Shown here in pieces: positions 44,428 through 53,782 of a stretch of DNA of 64,000 nt. The number at the start of each line of letters is the position of its first letter. The first letter of the stretch is position 1. The notes below the pieces were generated by a model. It saw only the letters and a program-made list of their open reading frames with translations. It made no database searches and was not told the DNA's origin. This DNA is from JBKBII01 sp046299415 (GTDB lineage Bacteria; Pseudomonadota; Gammaproteobacteria; Ectothiorhodospirales; Ectothiorhodospiraceae). The position numbers and the translations under genes are program-made. The stretch lies in the NCBI GenBank assembly GCA_046299415.1, contig JBKBII010000001.1, positions 124,001-188,000 of the forward strand, given 5' to 3'.

Positions 44428-46297
44428 TCTTGCTCTCATAAACTTTGTCGGTGGATTGGCTCGTGCTGGCTGCCCAGGTGATCGGGTTTCTGAGGCGCTC
44501 GGCGTGGGCTTGTCGATGGCCCGCAGCTGAGCGTGGGCTCGGGTATCGAAATCCTCGTGAGTGCTGTCCCACAGACGCCGTCAGGGTTTTGCTGGGAGAT
44601 TCGAGCCATCCGAACATTGATGCGCGGTAACGACAAGCTTTTCGAACAACCCGCGCGCTTCACATGGCAACGTTCCTCGCTTCGAGGCGCGCTAACACGA
44701 CTCATATGAGCCTGTGTTTTTTGCTTCTCGCAGGGTTTTGGCCAAACGTACGAGCGTTCGCAGCAAGGTCTGACTGACGCCGTCCAGTTCGAGTTGGGTC
44801 GGATTTAGCGTTTGACGTGAGCCAGTACCGTTGGCTTGATCTTATCGATCTTCGGTCACAATCGGCGTTTTGGCCGAATCGTCACGGGTTAGTTCGGGAA
44901 GGCCGCTCGCAGTTGCTCACACAAGAAGACTTTCGCTACAAGACATTGGATGGCCGATATTTTTTGTTCTTCGATGGCTATCTTGCGACCGCTCGTCGAT
45001 GGCAGCGTCGATGCGTTCCGGGTCTGGGCCCTTTGTGGGTCCGACCGTCTAGGTACGTACTCGCTCGCTGAGGTCGGGCAAGTGTTGTCTTGTCGAGGTC
45101 AGCATCGGCGGACCGTTCGAGCGTCGCTCGGGTTAGCGCTCATGAGTCGATTTTGTTTAAAGTCGAAGGAGATAGCTGCTTGGAGGTTATTCGAGCTTAA
45201 CGCGTCCTCGCTGGTGATCTGATGGGTGTTCGCGCCGGTCTACCGATGTTGAACTGATGACGAAGGGTGTCTGGGACTGGTCCTGAAGCGCGACTTGGTT
45301 CAGACTGTACGAATACGGGAGATGTCAAAACAGTCAAGATACGTGATGGCCGTCTGACTCGGTTTCACGGATAAGAGAAAACGGGCTCAATAGTGAGCCA
45401 AGATTTTCCAAGCGTCTTGCAGTTTTGGCTTGTGATGGAGTCAAGGAGTCAATATGACGGTGCTTGCTTGGGTAATGTTTGTGGTGGCTATGATTCTGGT
45501 GCCGATCTCGGTGTGGGCCAGTCTCGCGGCTTTGGGTGTGTGTGCAGGTTGCGCGTTCGTTCGTGACCTTCGTCGTGACCGCCGCCTGCGTCCGCGAGCC
45601 TGATCGCTGCTGAATGACGGTTCAGACCGATAGCGACTTCGCGAGGTGAGGCGTAGCTCACAAAGGCTTTCCATCCAGTGTGTTGGTGGCCAGACTGCGG
45701 GGACTCTCCAGGCAGCTTTTTGTCAAACTGGCAGCGCTTTTGTCTGCGAGATGAGTGTCGATCTGGGAAGGTGGCCTTAACCTTTTTGAATCGCCAAGGT
45801 CGAACGATCAGACGAGTCGGTTAACGGGTTCTGCCTCGGTTTTATGTTGCACTTTTGGTCGTTCAGTTATGCGCCGACCTGGCGCTCGAGGCAGTTGACG
45901 AACATCAGTGGGCACGAGGACCTGCTCCGTCGAGGAATTGGACGGCTTCTTTGCCTGTGAGATCGCCGCTGTTTCAACGTTTTTATGCGTGAAGCTGGGT
46001 CCTTGATCGGCACGACTGGGCGTCTGGGCCGGGCTGCCCGAGCCCTAAGTTTTTTGACGACTGAGTTCTTGAGAGAACTGGGTCAGTACGGGAGTTTTGC
46101 TAAGCGGCGATTTGGCGATCGTCATGGCGACGGTGGATCTAACGACTTTAACCTGAGCCAGCGTCTCACGACCGCGCGTCTGGATTGAAATGGGCTGCAG
46201 CGCGGCATGATTGGGTCCGAGCATCGCACCTTCGAGATCAAGGGTCTCGAGGGATGTTCGGAAATTGAAAAACCATGAATTTACAAGAGGGTAGAGC
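44428..46297. other. 1.87-kb sparse interval
   Basis: This is the longest gap in the window. The only supported feature is the 49-residue ORF at 45454-45603. Other open frames (44817-45071, 45985-46188) lack ribosome sites or protein-like character. Some decayed gene or undetected RNA is possible. Confidence 0.45.
45454..45603 (+). CDS. Small membrane protein, 49 residues
   Basis: ATG 45454 is preceded by AAGGAG with 6-nt spacing, one of the best ribosome sites in the region. The product begins MTVLAWVMFVVAMILV, has a hydrophobic core to about residue 36 (with two Cys) and ends in a strongly basic tail (VRDLRRDRRLRPRA), the positive-inside pattern of a single- or double-pass small membrane protein. 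No family is recognised. It stands alone in a 1.9 kb gap, 1 kb after the EHD-like gene and 0.7 kb before the DsrE-family gene. Confidence 0.6.
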   Translation: MTVLAWVMFVVAMILVPISVWASLAALGVCAGCAFVRDLRRDRRLRPRA

Positions 46298-46768
46298 ATG
46301 AGTGACGCAAAAAAAATGGCAGTGATCGCAACGAAGGGCAGCCTCGACTGGGGATATCCTCCGTTCATTCTCGCTTCGACTGCGGCTGCCCTCGGTTATG
46401 AGGTGGAGATTTTCTTCACGTTCTACGGTCTTCAGTTGCTGAAGAAAAAGCTTGATCTTCAGGTGAGCTCGCTGGGTAATCCAGGTATGCCGATGCCTGT
46501 GCCGGTTCCGGTTTTGTTGCAGACTCTTCCGGGCATGCAGCGCATGATGACCGTGATGATGAAGAAAAAGATGGAGGCGAAAGGTGTCGCCAAGCTCGAG
46601 GATCTGCGCGATTTGTGCGTGGAGGCCGAGGTCAAGATGATCGCTTGCCAAATGACCGTCGATCTTTTTGAGCTGGATACGGCGGAGTTCATTGATGGCG
46701 TGGAATATGCCGGTGCGGCAGCTTTCTTCGAGTTTGCCGGCGAAAGCGATATTTGCCTGTTCATGTAA
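46298..46768 (+). CDS. DsrE-family (DsrE2-like) protein
   Basis: This 156-residue protein matches the DsrE/DsrF-like sulfurtransferase superfamily: MAVIATKGSLDWGYPPFILASTAAALGYEVEIFFTFYGLQLLKK, a Pro/Met-rich membrane-proximal segment (about 60-85), and a C-terminal half with the conserved Cys in KMIACQMTVDLFEL and a VEYAGAAAF segment. DsrE2-type proteins are found in sulfur-oxidising prokaryotes near rhodanese and TusA genes and are thought to move sulfane sulfur. The neighbours here are not sulfur genes, so the role is not settled. AGAGGG lies just upstream of ATG 46298. A terminator follows at 47029. Confidence 0.9.
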   Translation: MSDAKKMAVIATKGSLDWGYPPFILASTAAALGYEVEIFFTFYGLQLLKKKLDLQVSSLGNPGMPMPVPVPVLLQTLPGMQRMMTVMMKKKMEAKGVAKLEDLRDLCVEAEVKMIACQMTVDLFELDTAEFIDGVEYAGAAAFFEFAGESDICLFM

Positions 46769-47346
46769 GCGCTCGTCGGTTAAGAGCACTGGGTCGCTTA
46801 GATTGGGGCTAAGTGTTCTTGGCGACGGAGCCGATGGCGTTTAGGCATATGGATCAATGTCGATTGATGAGCCGGCCGTCTTTGCGACATCAAGTCTTGC
46901 TCTTGAGTTCTTGAATTCTGAGGTCTGATCGTTTTTGTATTTTCTCGATGCGGCCGCAGCCTAGCGTGACACGCGGCTCATCGTTCAGGTTAGGCCTGCT
47001 CTGAAATTCAGATCCGAGAAATGAGTTGAAAAGCCCGGTTGGACCGGGCTTTTTTCGTCATGGCTTTTCTATTTTAAAATAGTGATTTACGTATCATTTT
47101 TTAGAATTTGGTTGGTTTTTTGGCGAGATCAGGGTCAAGCGAACGATATTTTGATCGCCCGGTTCGGGTCGGTCGTGCAGGGTGGCTGTGTGAGGTGATC
47201 TGACTGTTAGTTTGTGTGGTCACGCGGAGAGCAGTTGACCGCCGGAGGCGGGTTGGCATCGCTAACGCTTGTGCGCAGGTCGATGAAATCGCGGTCCGGA
47301 GACGCCGGGAAGTCGCTTTTCGAAATGCCTTGAGCTTTGTTTGGCA
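46769..47346. other. Convergent interval DsrE gene / dnaE2
   Basis: 578 bp between convergent genes contain the terminator at 47029-47055 and an AT-rich patch at about 47060-47110. No gene is supported. Confidence 0.45.
47029..47055 (+). terminator. Strong intrinsic terminator
   Basis: AAAAGCCCGGT, loop TGG, ACCGGGCTTTTTT: an 11-bp near-perfect stem followed by a T-tract on the plus strand and preceded by A's. It is typical of a Rho-independent terminator and may work in both directions. It lies 260 bp past the DsrE-family stop. Confidence 0.9.
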
Positions 47347-50300
47347 TCAACCGAATGCGCGTGTGCGCAGGTCGAGTTGGCCGAGCCAGTCATTGCGTTC
47401 GATCAGGCGCTCGGCAATCACGTGAGTGGTGTTATCGGCGTGTTCAGCCTGACCTATTACCTCGACAAGGCGTCCATGCAGTATGGCGCGGCGGTGATGC
47501 TCGACGCGATCAGGCCAGATAATGACATTTATCGTGCCAAATTCGTCTTCGAGCGAAAGGAATACGGTGCCGTGAGCGGAGTGGGGGCGTTGGCGGGATA
47601 CAACGAGCCCGAGGGTACGAACCCGAAGGCGACGGTCAAGGTTTCGGGGCATTGTTGATCGGGGCGTTGCCGTTTGTGGAATGGCAGAGACGGTCGTTTG
47701 CGCAGCCTGTGGGCGTTTTTGTGCTGCATGGCGAGCAGCATGACTGAGCTGTTCGCTTGTGAGGAAAGGCGGGTTGCTCTCAGGCAACGTGGGCCGCAGC
47801 CAAGCGAGAGGATGCGGCCCGAGAGTGAGGCCCGTGCTGGTGAGATCGAGCGCCATTTGATCGAGGGTGGAGCAGGCCGGTACGCATTGTTGGATAACGG
47901 GCATTGAAGAGGCGGGAGCCGGCTGTGTATAGAGGGTGCTGTCGGCGTGTTTGGGTGAATCTGCGGCGGCCTGTGCGGTTGAGGCTTGCCAAAGTTCGGG
48001 CGCCGGATGTGCGTCTTGTACCGACCATAGGCTGGCGTGGCGATCGGGTTGCCAGGCACGTAAGGCGCCAGCCGCTGCGAGTCGTTGCAGCGTCGTGGCG
48101 GCAAGTCTCGTGCGGTTGCGCAGATCTTGGAGATCGCGGAACGGGCGCTCTTCACGAGCGCTGATGAGCGTTTCGACGTCGCTCCGCTTGAGCCCCCGAA
48201 TCAAGCTGAGGCCGAGTCGAACTTTTACACGTCGATTTGATGTTGGCGCGGTAGCGCTTTGGTTGGGTTGGTCGGGGGACTGGGTGTCGAATTCGAGGCG
48301 AGACTCAAAGCCCGAATGTTGTACGTCGATCGGTTCGACGACGACTCCGTGGCGCTGGGCGTCCTGAATCAGCTGCCAGGGCGAGTAAAAGCCCATCGGT
48401 TGGCTGTTGAGCAGCGCGCAGAGGTAGATTGCGGGGTGGTGGACCTTGAACCAGGCCGAGATGTAGGTCAGTAGCGCGAAGCTTGCTGCGTGAGATTCAG
48501 GAAAGCCATATTCACCAAAGCCAAGAATTTGTTGATAGATCTGTTCGGCAAAGCTTTCTGGATAGCCGTGGCGGCGCAGCCCGTCGAGCAGGCGGCTGCG
48601 ATAGCTTTCGAGTGCACCACTGCTGCGCCATGCGCCGATGGCTCGGCGCAGCCCATCCGCTTCGCCAGCGCTGAAACCCGCTGCGACGACGGCGAGTTGA
48701 ATGATCTGTTCTTGAAATATAGGAACGCCTAACGTGCGTTCGAGTACTTGGCGGACGGCCTCACTGGGATAGGTGATCGGGTCGAGACCTTGGCGTCGAC
48801 GCAAGTAGGGATGCACCATCTCGCCCTGAATCGGACCGGGCCGAACGATGGCGACCTCGATGACGAGATCGTAGAAACAACGGGGTCGCAGGCGAGGTAG
48901 CATCGCGAGCTGGGCGCGCGATTCGATCTGAAATACGCCAATCGCGTCACCGCAGGAGAGTCTCTCGTAGACGACTGGGTCTTCTGCTGGAATGTCAGCG
49001 AGATCGCGTGCGCGCCCTTCGAGTTGCGTGAGAAGATTGAGCGCGCGGCGAAGGGCGCTGAGCATGCCGAGCGCGAGCAGGTCGATTTTCATCAGGCCTG
49101 CAGCGTCGAGGTCGGTTTTGTCCCACTGGATCACAGTGCGTTCGGGCATTGCGGCGTTTTCGATCGGGACGAGCTCGTCCAGGCGCTGCGCAGCGATGAC
49201 GAAGCCGCCGGTGTGTTGCGACAAATGTCGCGGAAAGCCGAGCAAGTCGGTCGCAAGGCGATGCCATTGCCGTGCGAGGGCGCCGTCGGGGTCGATGCCG
49301 ACTTCAGCGAGGCGATCGTGTGGGATGCCGTCGTCCCACCAAGCAAGGTTGGCGGTTAGGGCGTCGAGTATCGCTTTGGATAGGCCAAGGGCGCGACCGA
49401 CGTCACGCAACGCGGAACGACGTCGATATCGGATCACGGCCGCGGCTAATGCGGCACGATCGCGCCCGTAGCGTGTCCAGACGTATTGAAAAATTTCTTC
49501 TCGTCGTTGGTGTTCGAAGTCGACGTCGATGTCCGGTGGTTCGGCGCGCTCCTTCGAGATGAAGCGTTCAAACAGCATGTGACTGCGAGCGGGATCGACT
49601 GCCGTGATGCCGAGCGCGTAACAGACAGCAGAATTGGCGGCAGAGCCGCGACCCTGACATAGGATGCCGCGGCGGCGAGCTTCACGCACGATGTCGTAGA
49701 CGGTCAGGAAATAGGCTTCGTAGTGCAGTTCGTGGATCAACGCCAGTTCGTAGTCGAGCTGTTGCTGTATCCGTTCGGGGACACCGTCTGGCCAGCGCTG
49801 TCGAGCGCCTTCTGCGACGGCAGCGTTCAGTGCGGTGCGTCCATCGGGAAACGGTGTGATTGCGTCTTGTGGGTAGGGATAGCGCAGTTCGTCGAGCGAG
49901 AAACGGCACTGCGCTGCGATGTTCAGGCTGGTGATGCGCCAGTCGTAGGGATAGAGCTTGGTGAGGGATTCTGGTGTTCGTAGGTGGCGCTCGCCATTGG
50001 CGGCAAGGCGTGTTGCGATGCCGTGTAGTGGTTTTCGGGCGCGGATCGCACGCAGCGTGTCGTGCAGGGCGCGGCGACCGCGTGCGTGGTAGCGGATGTC
50101 GCCGACGGCGGCGATTCGCCAGGTTATGCCGCTCGCCTGTTTGCGTGTACGCGTCAGCGCCTCGACGCGATGCCGTCGGGCCGCGTCGCGTTGCGTGCGC
50201 TCGAAGGCTGCGGCGAGGGCGTATTCTTCGCAGCCGCTGTTTTCGATGATCGCGAGGAGCCTATGGTCGGTGATCAGGCAATCATCGTCGGGTGGGTCGA

Positions 50301-50835
50301 TGAGAATCGCCCAGGCGTCTGGGCCAGCCGTTTCGAGCGCACGTGCGAATAGATCAACGTCAAGGTGGTAGTGGCCTTTGGGGCTATTGCGGCGTGTGTC
50401 GGTGATCAGTCGACAGAGGGCAGCATAACCGTTGGCGTTGCGGACGAGGACGACGATTTGCCAGGTCTGCTCGGGCTGGAGCTCAACGATGGTTGATCGT
50501 TGATCGTCGGCTGTGTCGTCGGTGGCGATCGGAGTTGTGGCTACTTTAAAGCGGGCACCGAGAATCAAGTTCAGACGCTGCCGGCGAGCGGCCTGATGCG
50601 CGCGGACGATGCCGGCCAGCGAGCACTCATCGGTGAGGGCGAGCGCGGTGTAGCCAAGTGCCGCAGCGCGTTCGATCAGTTCTTCCGGGTGTGATGCGCC
50701 TTCGAGAAATGTGAAGTTGGATAGGGTCGATAGCTCAGCCCAGGAATTCGAGTTTGATATATGTTTTAAATCAACTGGTTTTTGTTCGTTTCTAAGGCCG
50801 AGTGTTCTGTTGTTTGCACAATGATGATTGGACAT
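47347..50835 (-). CDS. dnaE2: Error-prone DNA polymerase III alpha subunit DnaE2 (ImuC)
   Basis: The 1162-residue C-family polymerase has an N-terminal PHP domain (NFTFLEGASHPEELIERA, ALALTDECSLAGIVRAHQ) and the catalytic motif AEPPDIDVDFEHQRREEIFQYV. Fingers and thumb motifs (SHAASFALLTYISAWFKVHHPA, FQEQIIQLAV) and a C-terminal OB-fold (SRQRPHSAHGTVFLSLEDEFG) follow. DnaE2 performs translesion synthesis in the SOS mutasome. ATG 50835 is chosen because a perfect LexA box lies at 50860-50875; a start at 50904 would place it inside the gene. imuA and imuB, its usual partners, are not in the window. Length is slightly above the normal 1020-1080 because of low-complexity segments near the C-terminus. 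Confidence 0.96.
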   Translation of the reverse strand: MSNHHCANNRTLGLRNEQKPVDLKHISNSNSWAELSTLSNFTFLEGASHPEELIERAAALGYTALALTDECSLAGIVRAHQAARRQRLNLILGARFKVATTPIATDDTADDQRSTIVELQPEQTWQIVVLVRNANGYAALCRLITDTRRNSPKGHYHLDVDLFARALETAGPDAWAILIDPPDDDCLITDHRLLAIIENSGCEEYALAAAFERTQRDAARRHRVEALTRTRKQASGITWRIAAVGDIRYHARGRRALHDTLRAIRARKPLHGIATRLAANGERHLRTPESLTKLYPYDWRITSLNIAAQCRFSLDELRYPYPQDAITPFPDGRTALNAAVAEGARQRWPDGVPERIQQQLDYELALIHELHYEAYFLTVYDIVREARRRGILCQGRGSAANSAVCYALGITAVDPARSHMLFERFISKERAEPPDIDVDFEHQRREEIFQYVWTRYGRDRAALAAAVIRYRRRSALRDVGRALGLSKAILDALTANLAWWDDGIPHDRLAEVGIDPDGALARQWHRLATDLLGFPRHLSQHTGGFVIAAQRLDELVPIENAAMPERTVIQWDKTDLDAAGLMKIDLLALGMLSALRRALNLLTQLEGRARDLADIPAEDPVVYERLSCGDAIGVFQIESRAQLAMLPRLRPRCFYDLVIEVAIVRPGPIQGEMVHPYLRRRQGLDPITYPSEAVRQVLERTLGVPIFQEQIIQLAVVAAGFSAGEADGLRRAIGAWRSSGALESYRSRLLDGLRRHGYPESFAEQIYQQILGFGEYGFPESHAASFALLTYISAWFKVHHPAIYLCALLNSQPMGFYSPWQLIQDAQRHGVVVEPIDVQHSGFESRLEFDTQSPDQPNQSATAPTSNRRVKVRLGLSLIRGLKRSDVETLISAREERPFRDLQDLRNRTRLAATTLQRLAAAGALRAWQPDRHASLWSVQDAHPAPELWQASTAQAAADSPKHADSTLYTQPAPASSMPVIQQCVPACSTLDQMALDLTSTGLTLGPHPLAWLRPTLPESNPPFLTSEQLSHAARHAAQKRPQAAQTTVSAIPQTATPRSTMPRNLDRRLRVRTLGLVVSRQRPHSAHGTVFLSLEDEFGTINVIIWPDRVEHHRRAILHGRLVEVIGQAEHADNTTHVIAERLIERNDWLGQLDLRTRAFG

Positions 50836-50859
50836 GATGGTGGCCGCCCGGCTTGATAT

Positions 50860-50875
50860 CTGTTCATATAAACAG
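50860..50875. promoter_or_regulatory. LexA (SOS) box in front of dnaE2
   Basis: CTGTTCATATAAACAG is a perfect CTGT-N8-ACAG palindrome, the gammaproteobacterial LexA operator, 24 bp upstream of the dnaE2 start. dnaE2 genes are commonly LexA-repressed, so the match of site and gene makes the assignment strong. Confidence 0.92.
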
Positions 50876-51005
50876 TAATCGAGCCGGGCACGGTTTGCCA
50901 TCACCCTTGTTCTTTGAAAGCGCTTGCGCCCTTAACACCCATGGGAGACCGAACTGCGTTCGATGTGGCCGCGTCGAGACGTTGGTCGGTGGCGGCGCTT
51001 TGTCG

Positions 51006-51872
51006 CTACTCGATGGTCGAGCGCTCAAGTGCTGTCCATAGCGCGGTCAGCCGAGCGCGAGTGTCGGGTTCGTGCGCAGGGATGCCGGACACTCGAAAAA
51101 ACATCTGCTTCATTTCGTCGGTCGGTATTATCGCGGCTTCAGGGCTTGCGCCGGTTATGAGATCCGGTGTGACGGTGGGCGTCGGCGTTTCACTGGTGCT
51201 CGCAGTGAGAGTCCGTGGGGCCTTGGACGCCTTTTGGCTCACTGCGGTGTCGCCGGGAGTCGGTTGTGCGAATGTGGGACGGGCCGCTGCGGCACGATGA
51301 TCAAATTCGTCCGAGGTCGAGAGTTGGTCGGTGGCTTGCGATTCAAATACCGCCCAGCTGCGCCATTGCAGTCGCTCAGCCGAAAGTTCGATTGCTGACA
51401 GGGCTCGGTAAAGTGTTTGGTGAGCCACCGTGGCCTGATCGAGCTCTGCGGTATCGCCTGATACGAGTGTATTGGCCTGATTGTGTTTGCAATCACGCAG
51501 TTGACGTCGCAGTTTTCGAATTCGGCGTACACGGTCACGGTGCGGAGCTGCGTGACTGAAGGCCGCCTGACAGTACACAGAGTCTCCGGCGTGTCCTGCG
51601 CGCAGTTTGATGGCGAGCCACAGCAACCAGAGCACATCGGCACCGTCGCGATTCTGTAGATCGAGCAGAGCCGTGCGTACCTGGGTGTCGTGCCACAGGT
51701 CGGAGATTCGTTCCCACTGGTTTTGGTTTTCGGCAAGCGTTTGGGTGTGGCTTGCACTGGTAACCTTGGTGCGTTTCGGCCACTGTGCGACATCGCTTGT
51801 AATGCGAGCCTTTGTCGCACGGTCGACGTCGGTGTTGCGGGCTTTCCGTGAGTTGACGTTTCGGGTCGTCAT
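51006..51872 (-). CDS. TIGR02444/DUF2390 family protein with C-terminal extension
   Basis: The 288-residue protein contains the small DUF2390 domain at about residues 50-165: WERISDLWHDTQVRTALLDLQNRDGADVLWLLWLA, then an HRDRVRRIRKLRRQLRD-type helix and RALSAIELSAERLQ. This family of gammaproteobacterial proteins, about 160-180 residues long, is uncharacterised. Here about 50 hydrophilic residues precede and about 100 follow, the latter Thr/Ser/Pro-rich. It lies 170 bp upstream of dnaE2 on the same strand and 35 bp from divergent gltX. The LexA box between it and dnaE2 means dnaE2 has its own promoter. The start could be internal, nearer the domain. Confidence 0.8.
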   Translation of the reverse strand: MTTRNVNSRKARNTDVDRATKARITSDVAQWPKRTKVTSASHTQTLAENQNQWERISDLWHDTQVRTALLDLQNRDGADVLWLLWLAIKLRAGHAGDSVYCQAAFSHAAPHRDRVRRIRKLRRQLRDCKHNQANTLVSGDTAELDQATVAHQTLYRALSAIELSAERLQWRSWAVFESQATDQLSTSDEFDHRAAAARPTFAQPTPGDTAVSQKASKAPRTLTASTSETPTPTVTPDLITGASPEAAIIPTDEMKQMFFRVSGIPAHEPDTRARLTALWTALERSTIE

Positions 51873-51907
51873 TTTTCGTTGATCGGTTGAATGATTTGAG
51901 GCTTTTC

Positions 51908-53299
51908 ATGACTGTCAAGACGCGTTTTGCACCTAGTCCTACAGGCGATTTGCATATCGGTGGTGCTCGCACTGCGTTGTTTTCATGGCTTTACGCACGC
52001 CGTCACGGTGGGCCGTTCGTTCTGCGTATTGAAGACACCGACCGCGAGCGGTCGACGCCGCAAGCCGTCAAGGCGATTCTTGATGGAATGGCTTGGCTTG
52101 GGCTCGATGCTGACGAGGGACCGTTTTTTCAGACCGACCGTATGGCGCGCTATCAAGAAGTGCTCGAGCAATTGTTGGTTCAGGGTCATGCGTATCACTG
52201 CTATTGCACGCGCGAGGAGCTCGATGCCTTGCGCGCCGAACAAATGGCGGCCAAACAAAAACCGCGTTATGACGGTCGTTGTCGAGACCGGGATGCGCCG
52301 CGCGATGGGGTTGCGCCGGTTATTCGCTTTCGTCAGCCGAGTGAGGGCCAAACGATCGTCGAGGATGCGGTGCGAGGCCGTGTCGTGTTTGAAAACCGGG
52401 AGCTGGATGACTTGATCATTGCGCGATCCGATGGCACGCCGACTTACAACTTTTGCGTAGTGGTCGACGATATGGATATGGGGATCACTCACGTGATCCG
52501 CGGGGACGATCACCTCAACAATACTCCTAGACAAATTAATATCTTAAAAGTACTCGATGCTGTTATTCCTCACTATGCCCACTTGCCGATGATCCTCGGT
52601 CCGGATGGCGCGAAGCTCTCTAAGCGTCATGGTGCGGCAAGCGTGATGGCTTATCGGGAGCTGGGCTATTTGCCGGATGCGGTGGTCAATTACCTTGTTC
52701 GTTTGGGATGGTCGCATGGCGACCAAGAGATTTTCACCCGCGAGGAAATGGTCAACTTGTTCGACATCGCAGATGTCAATCAGTCGGCTTCCGCGATCAA
52801 TCCTGACAAACTGTTGTGGCTGAATCAGCATTACATCAAGACGTTGCCAGTGGCCGATGTGGCGGCTGAATTGGGCTGGCACTTCGCGCAGATTGGAGTC
52901 GACGTCGGCTCAGGCTCCAATTTGACTGATGTCGTCGAAGCGATGCGTGAACGCGCGAAGACATTGCGCGAAATGGCGGAATCCTGCCGGTTTTTGTTTG
53001 AGGATTTTGCTGACTACGACCCTAAAGCCAAGGCCAAGCATCTTGATGCTGCGGCGGGTCCTGTGTTGCGGCGATTGCGCGAGGAGTTGTCGGCACTGCC
53101 GCATTGGACCAAGGAGCCGATTCACGCGGCGGTGGAGGCGACTGGAGCAGCGCTCGATCTCAAGCTTGGAAAGGTCGCTCAGCCGCTGCGAGTCGCGGTC
53201 AGCGGCGGATCGGTGTCACCGCCAATTGATGTGACGCTTGAGCTGTTAGGGCGCGACAACACGCTGATGCGTATCGATCGGGCGATTGCGGCTATCTAG
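51908..53299 (+). CDS. gltX: Glutamyl-tRNA synthetase
   Basis: This 463-residue class I synthetase has FAPSPTGDLHIGGARTALF (HIGH-type motif DLHIGGA), LRIEDTDRERS and HVIRGDDHLNNTPRQ. The KMSKS-type loop is KLSKRHG. An anticodon-binding alpha-helical C-terminal domain ends the protein. It charges tRNA-Glu; notably a tRNA-Glu gene lies about 0.8 kb downstream. ATG 51908 fits the family; a TTG at 51887 adds seven unrelated residues. The promoter must lie within 35 bp of, or inside, the divergent DUF2390 gene. Length is standard. Confidence 0.97.
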   Translation: MTVKTRFAPSPTGDLHIGGARTALFSWLYARRHGGPFVLRIEDTDRERSTPQAVKAILDGMAWLGLDADEGPFFQTDRMARYQEVLEQLLVQGHAYHCYCTREELDALRAEQMAAKQKPRYDGRCRDRDAPRDGVAPVIRFRQPSEGQTIVEDAVRGRVVFENRELDDLIIARSDGTPTYNFCVVVDDMDMGITHVIRGDDHLNNTPRQINILKVLDAVIPHYAHLPMILGPDGAKLSKRHGAASVMAYRELGYLPDAVVNYLVRLGWSHGDQEIFTREEMVNLFDIADVNQSASAINPDKLLWLNQHYIKTLPVADVAAELGWHFAQIGVDVGSGSNLTDVVEAMRERAKTLREMAESCRFLFEDFADYDPKAKAKHLDAAAGPVLRRLREELSALPHWTKEPIHAAVEATGAALDLKLGKVAQPLRVAVSGGSVSPPIDVTLELLGRDNTLMRIDRAIAAI

Positions 53300-53683
53300 G
53301 CTCGATCGGCTGTCGCGGGCCAGCAATCCGCGACTGAGTAGGCTGAGCGGCTCGTGTTCTGATGGGATCGAATGGCGAAATCGTATGACGTGGTTCGCTG
53401 TCAGAACGGGATTCGGATGTCGAGTCTGACGCCGGCCGGCTCGAATGCCGTGCGTTGTGAACATGTGGTGACGAGCGCAGGGTCTGTCGCGAACATGGGC
53501 AAAGAAACTGGACGTTCGTCTCGCTCAGCGACCGAGAGTTCGGGACGGTTTGGGTCGTCTGGCGGTTGGAGTTTTGCCGTAATCCAGACGTTTCAGCGTT
53601 TCTGGTGGGCGCGATTGAGTGATCGGAGCGCGCGAGCGCTGTGGACTGCGATGACAGAACGATGAAAATCTTGCGTCGCTCGC
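53300..53683. other. Interval between gltX and tRNA promoter
   Basis: 384 bp with a 97-codon frame (53372-53665) that has no ribosome site and no family resemblance. No terminator of quality for gltX is visible. Confidence 0.4.
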
Positions 53684-53711
53684 TTGACATAAAAAAACTG
53701 GCGGGTATCAT
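53684..53711 (+). promoter_or_regulatory. Sigma-70 promoter of the tRNA operon
   Basis: TTGACA (53684-53689), a 16-bp spacer and TATCAT (53706-53711), followed by GCGCGC, a GC-rich discriminator typical of stringently controlled stable-RNA promoters. It lies 17 bp before the tRNA-Ala 5' end. Confidence 0.85.
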
Positions 53712-53728
53712 GCGCGCTCACCTCGTGA

Positions 53729-53778
53729 GGGGCCATAGCTGCAGGAGGTCGGCGGTTCGATCCCGCCTGGCTCCACCA
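53729..53778 (+). tRNA. tRNA-Ala, internally truncated (26 nt missing)
   Basis: The acceptor arm GGGGCCA/TGGCTCC plus encoded CCA, position 8-12 ATAGCT and the T-arm (GGCGGTTCGATCCCGCC) are intact and match bacterial tRNA-Ala. Only 50 nt are present instead of 76. The sequence passes from ATAGCT straight to GCAGGAGGTC, so the rest of the D-arm and the 5' side and loop of the anticodon arm are absent. As written it cannot be functional. Ala identity comes from the acceptor and flanking sequence, probably the GGC isoacceptor. Loss could be real or an assembly error. Confidence 0.85.
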
Positions 53779-53782
53779 TAAG

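Noticed and set aside
44817..45071. 84-codon frame after the EHD-like gene
   Set aside because: No ribosome site; composition not convincing.
53372..53665. 97-codon frame between gltX and tRNA-Ala
   Set aside because: No ribosome site and no conserved character visible.
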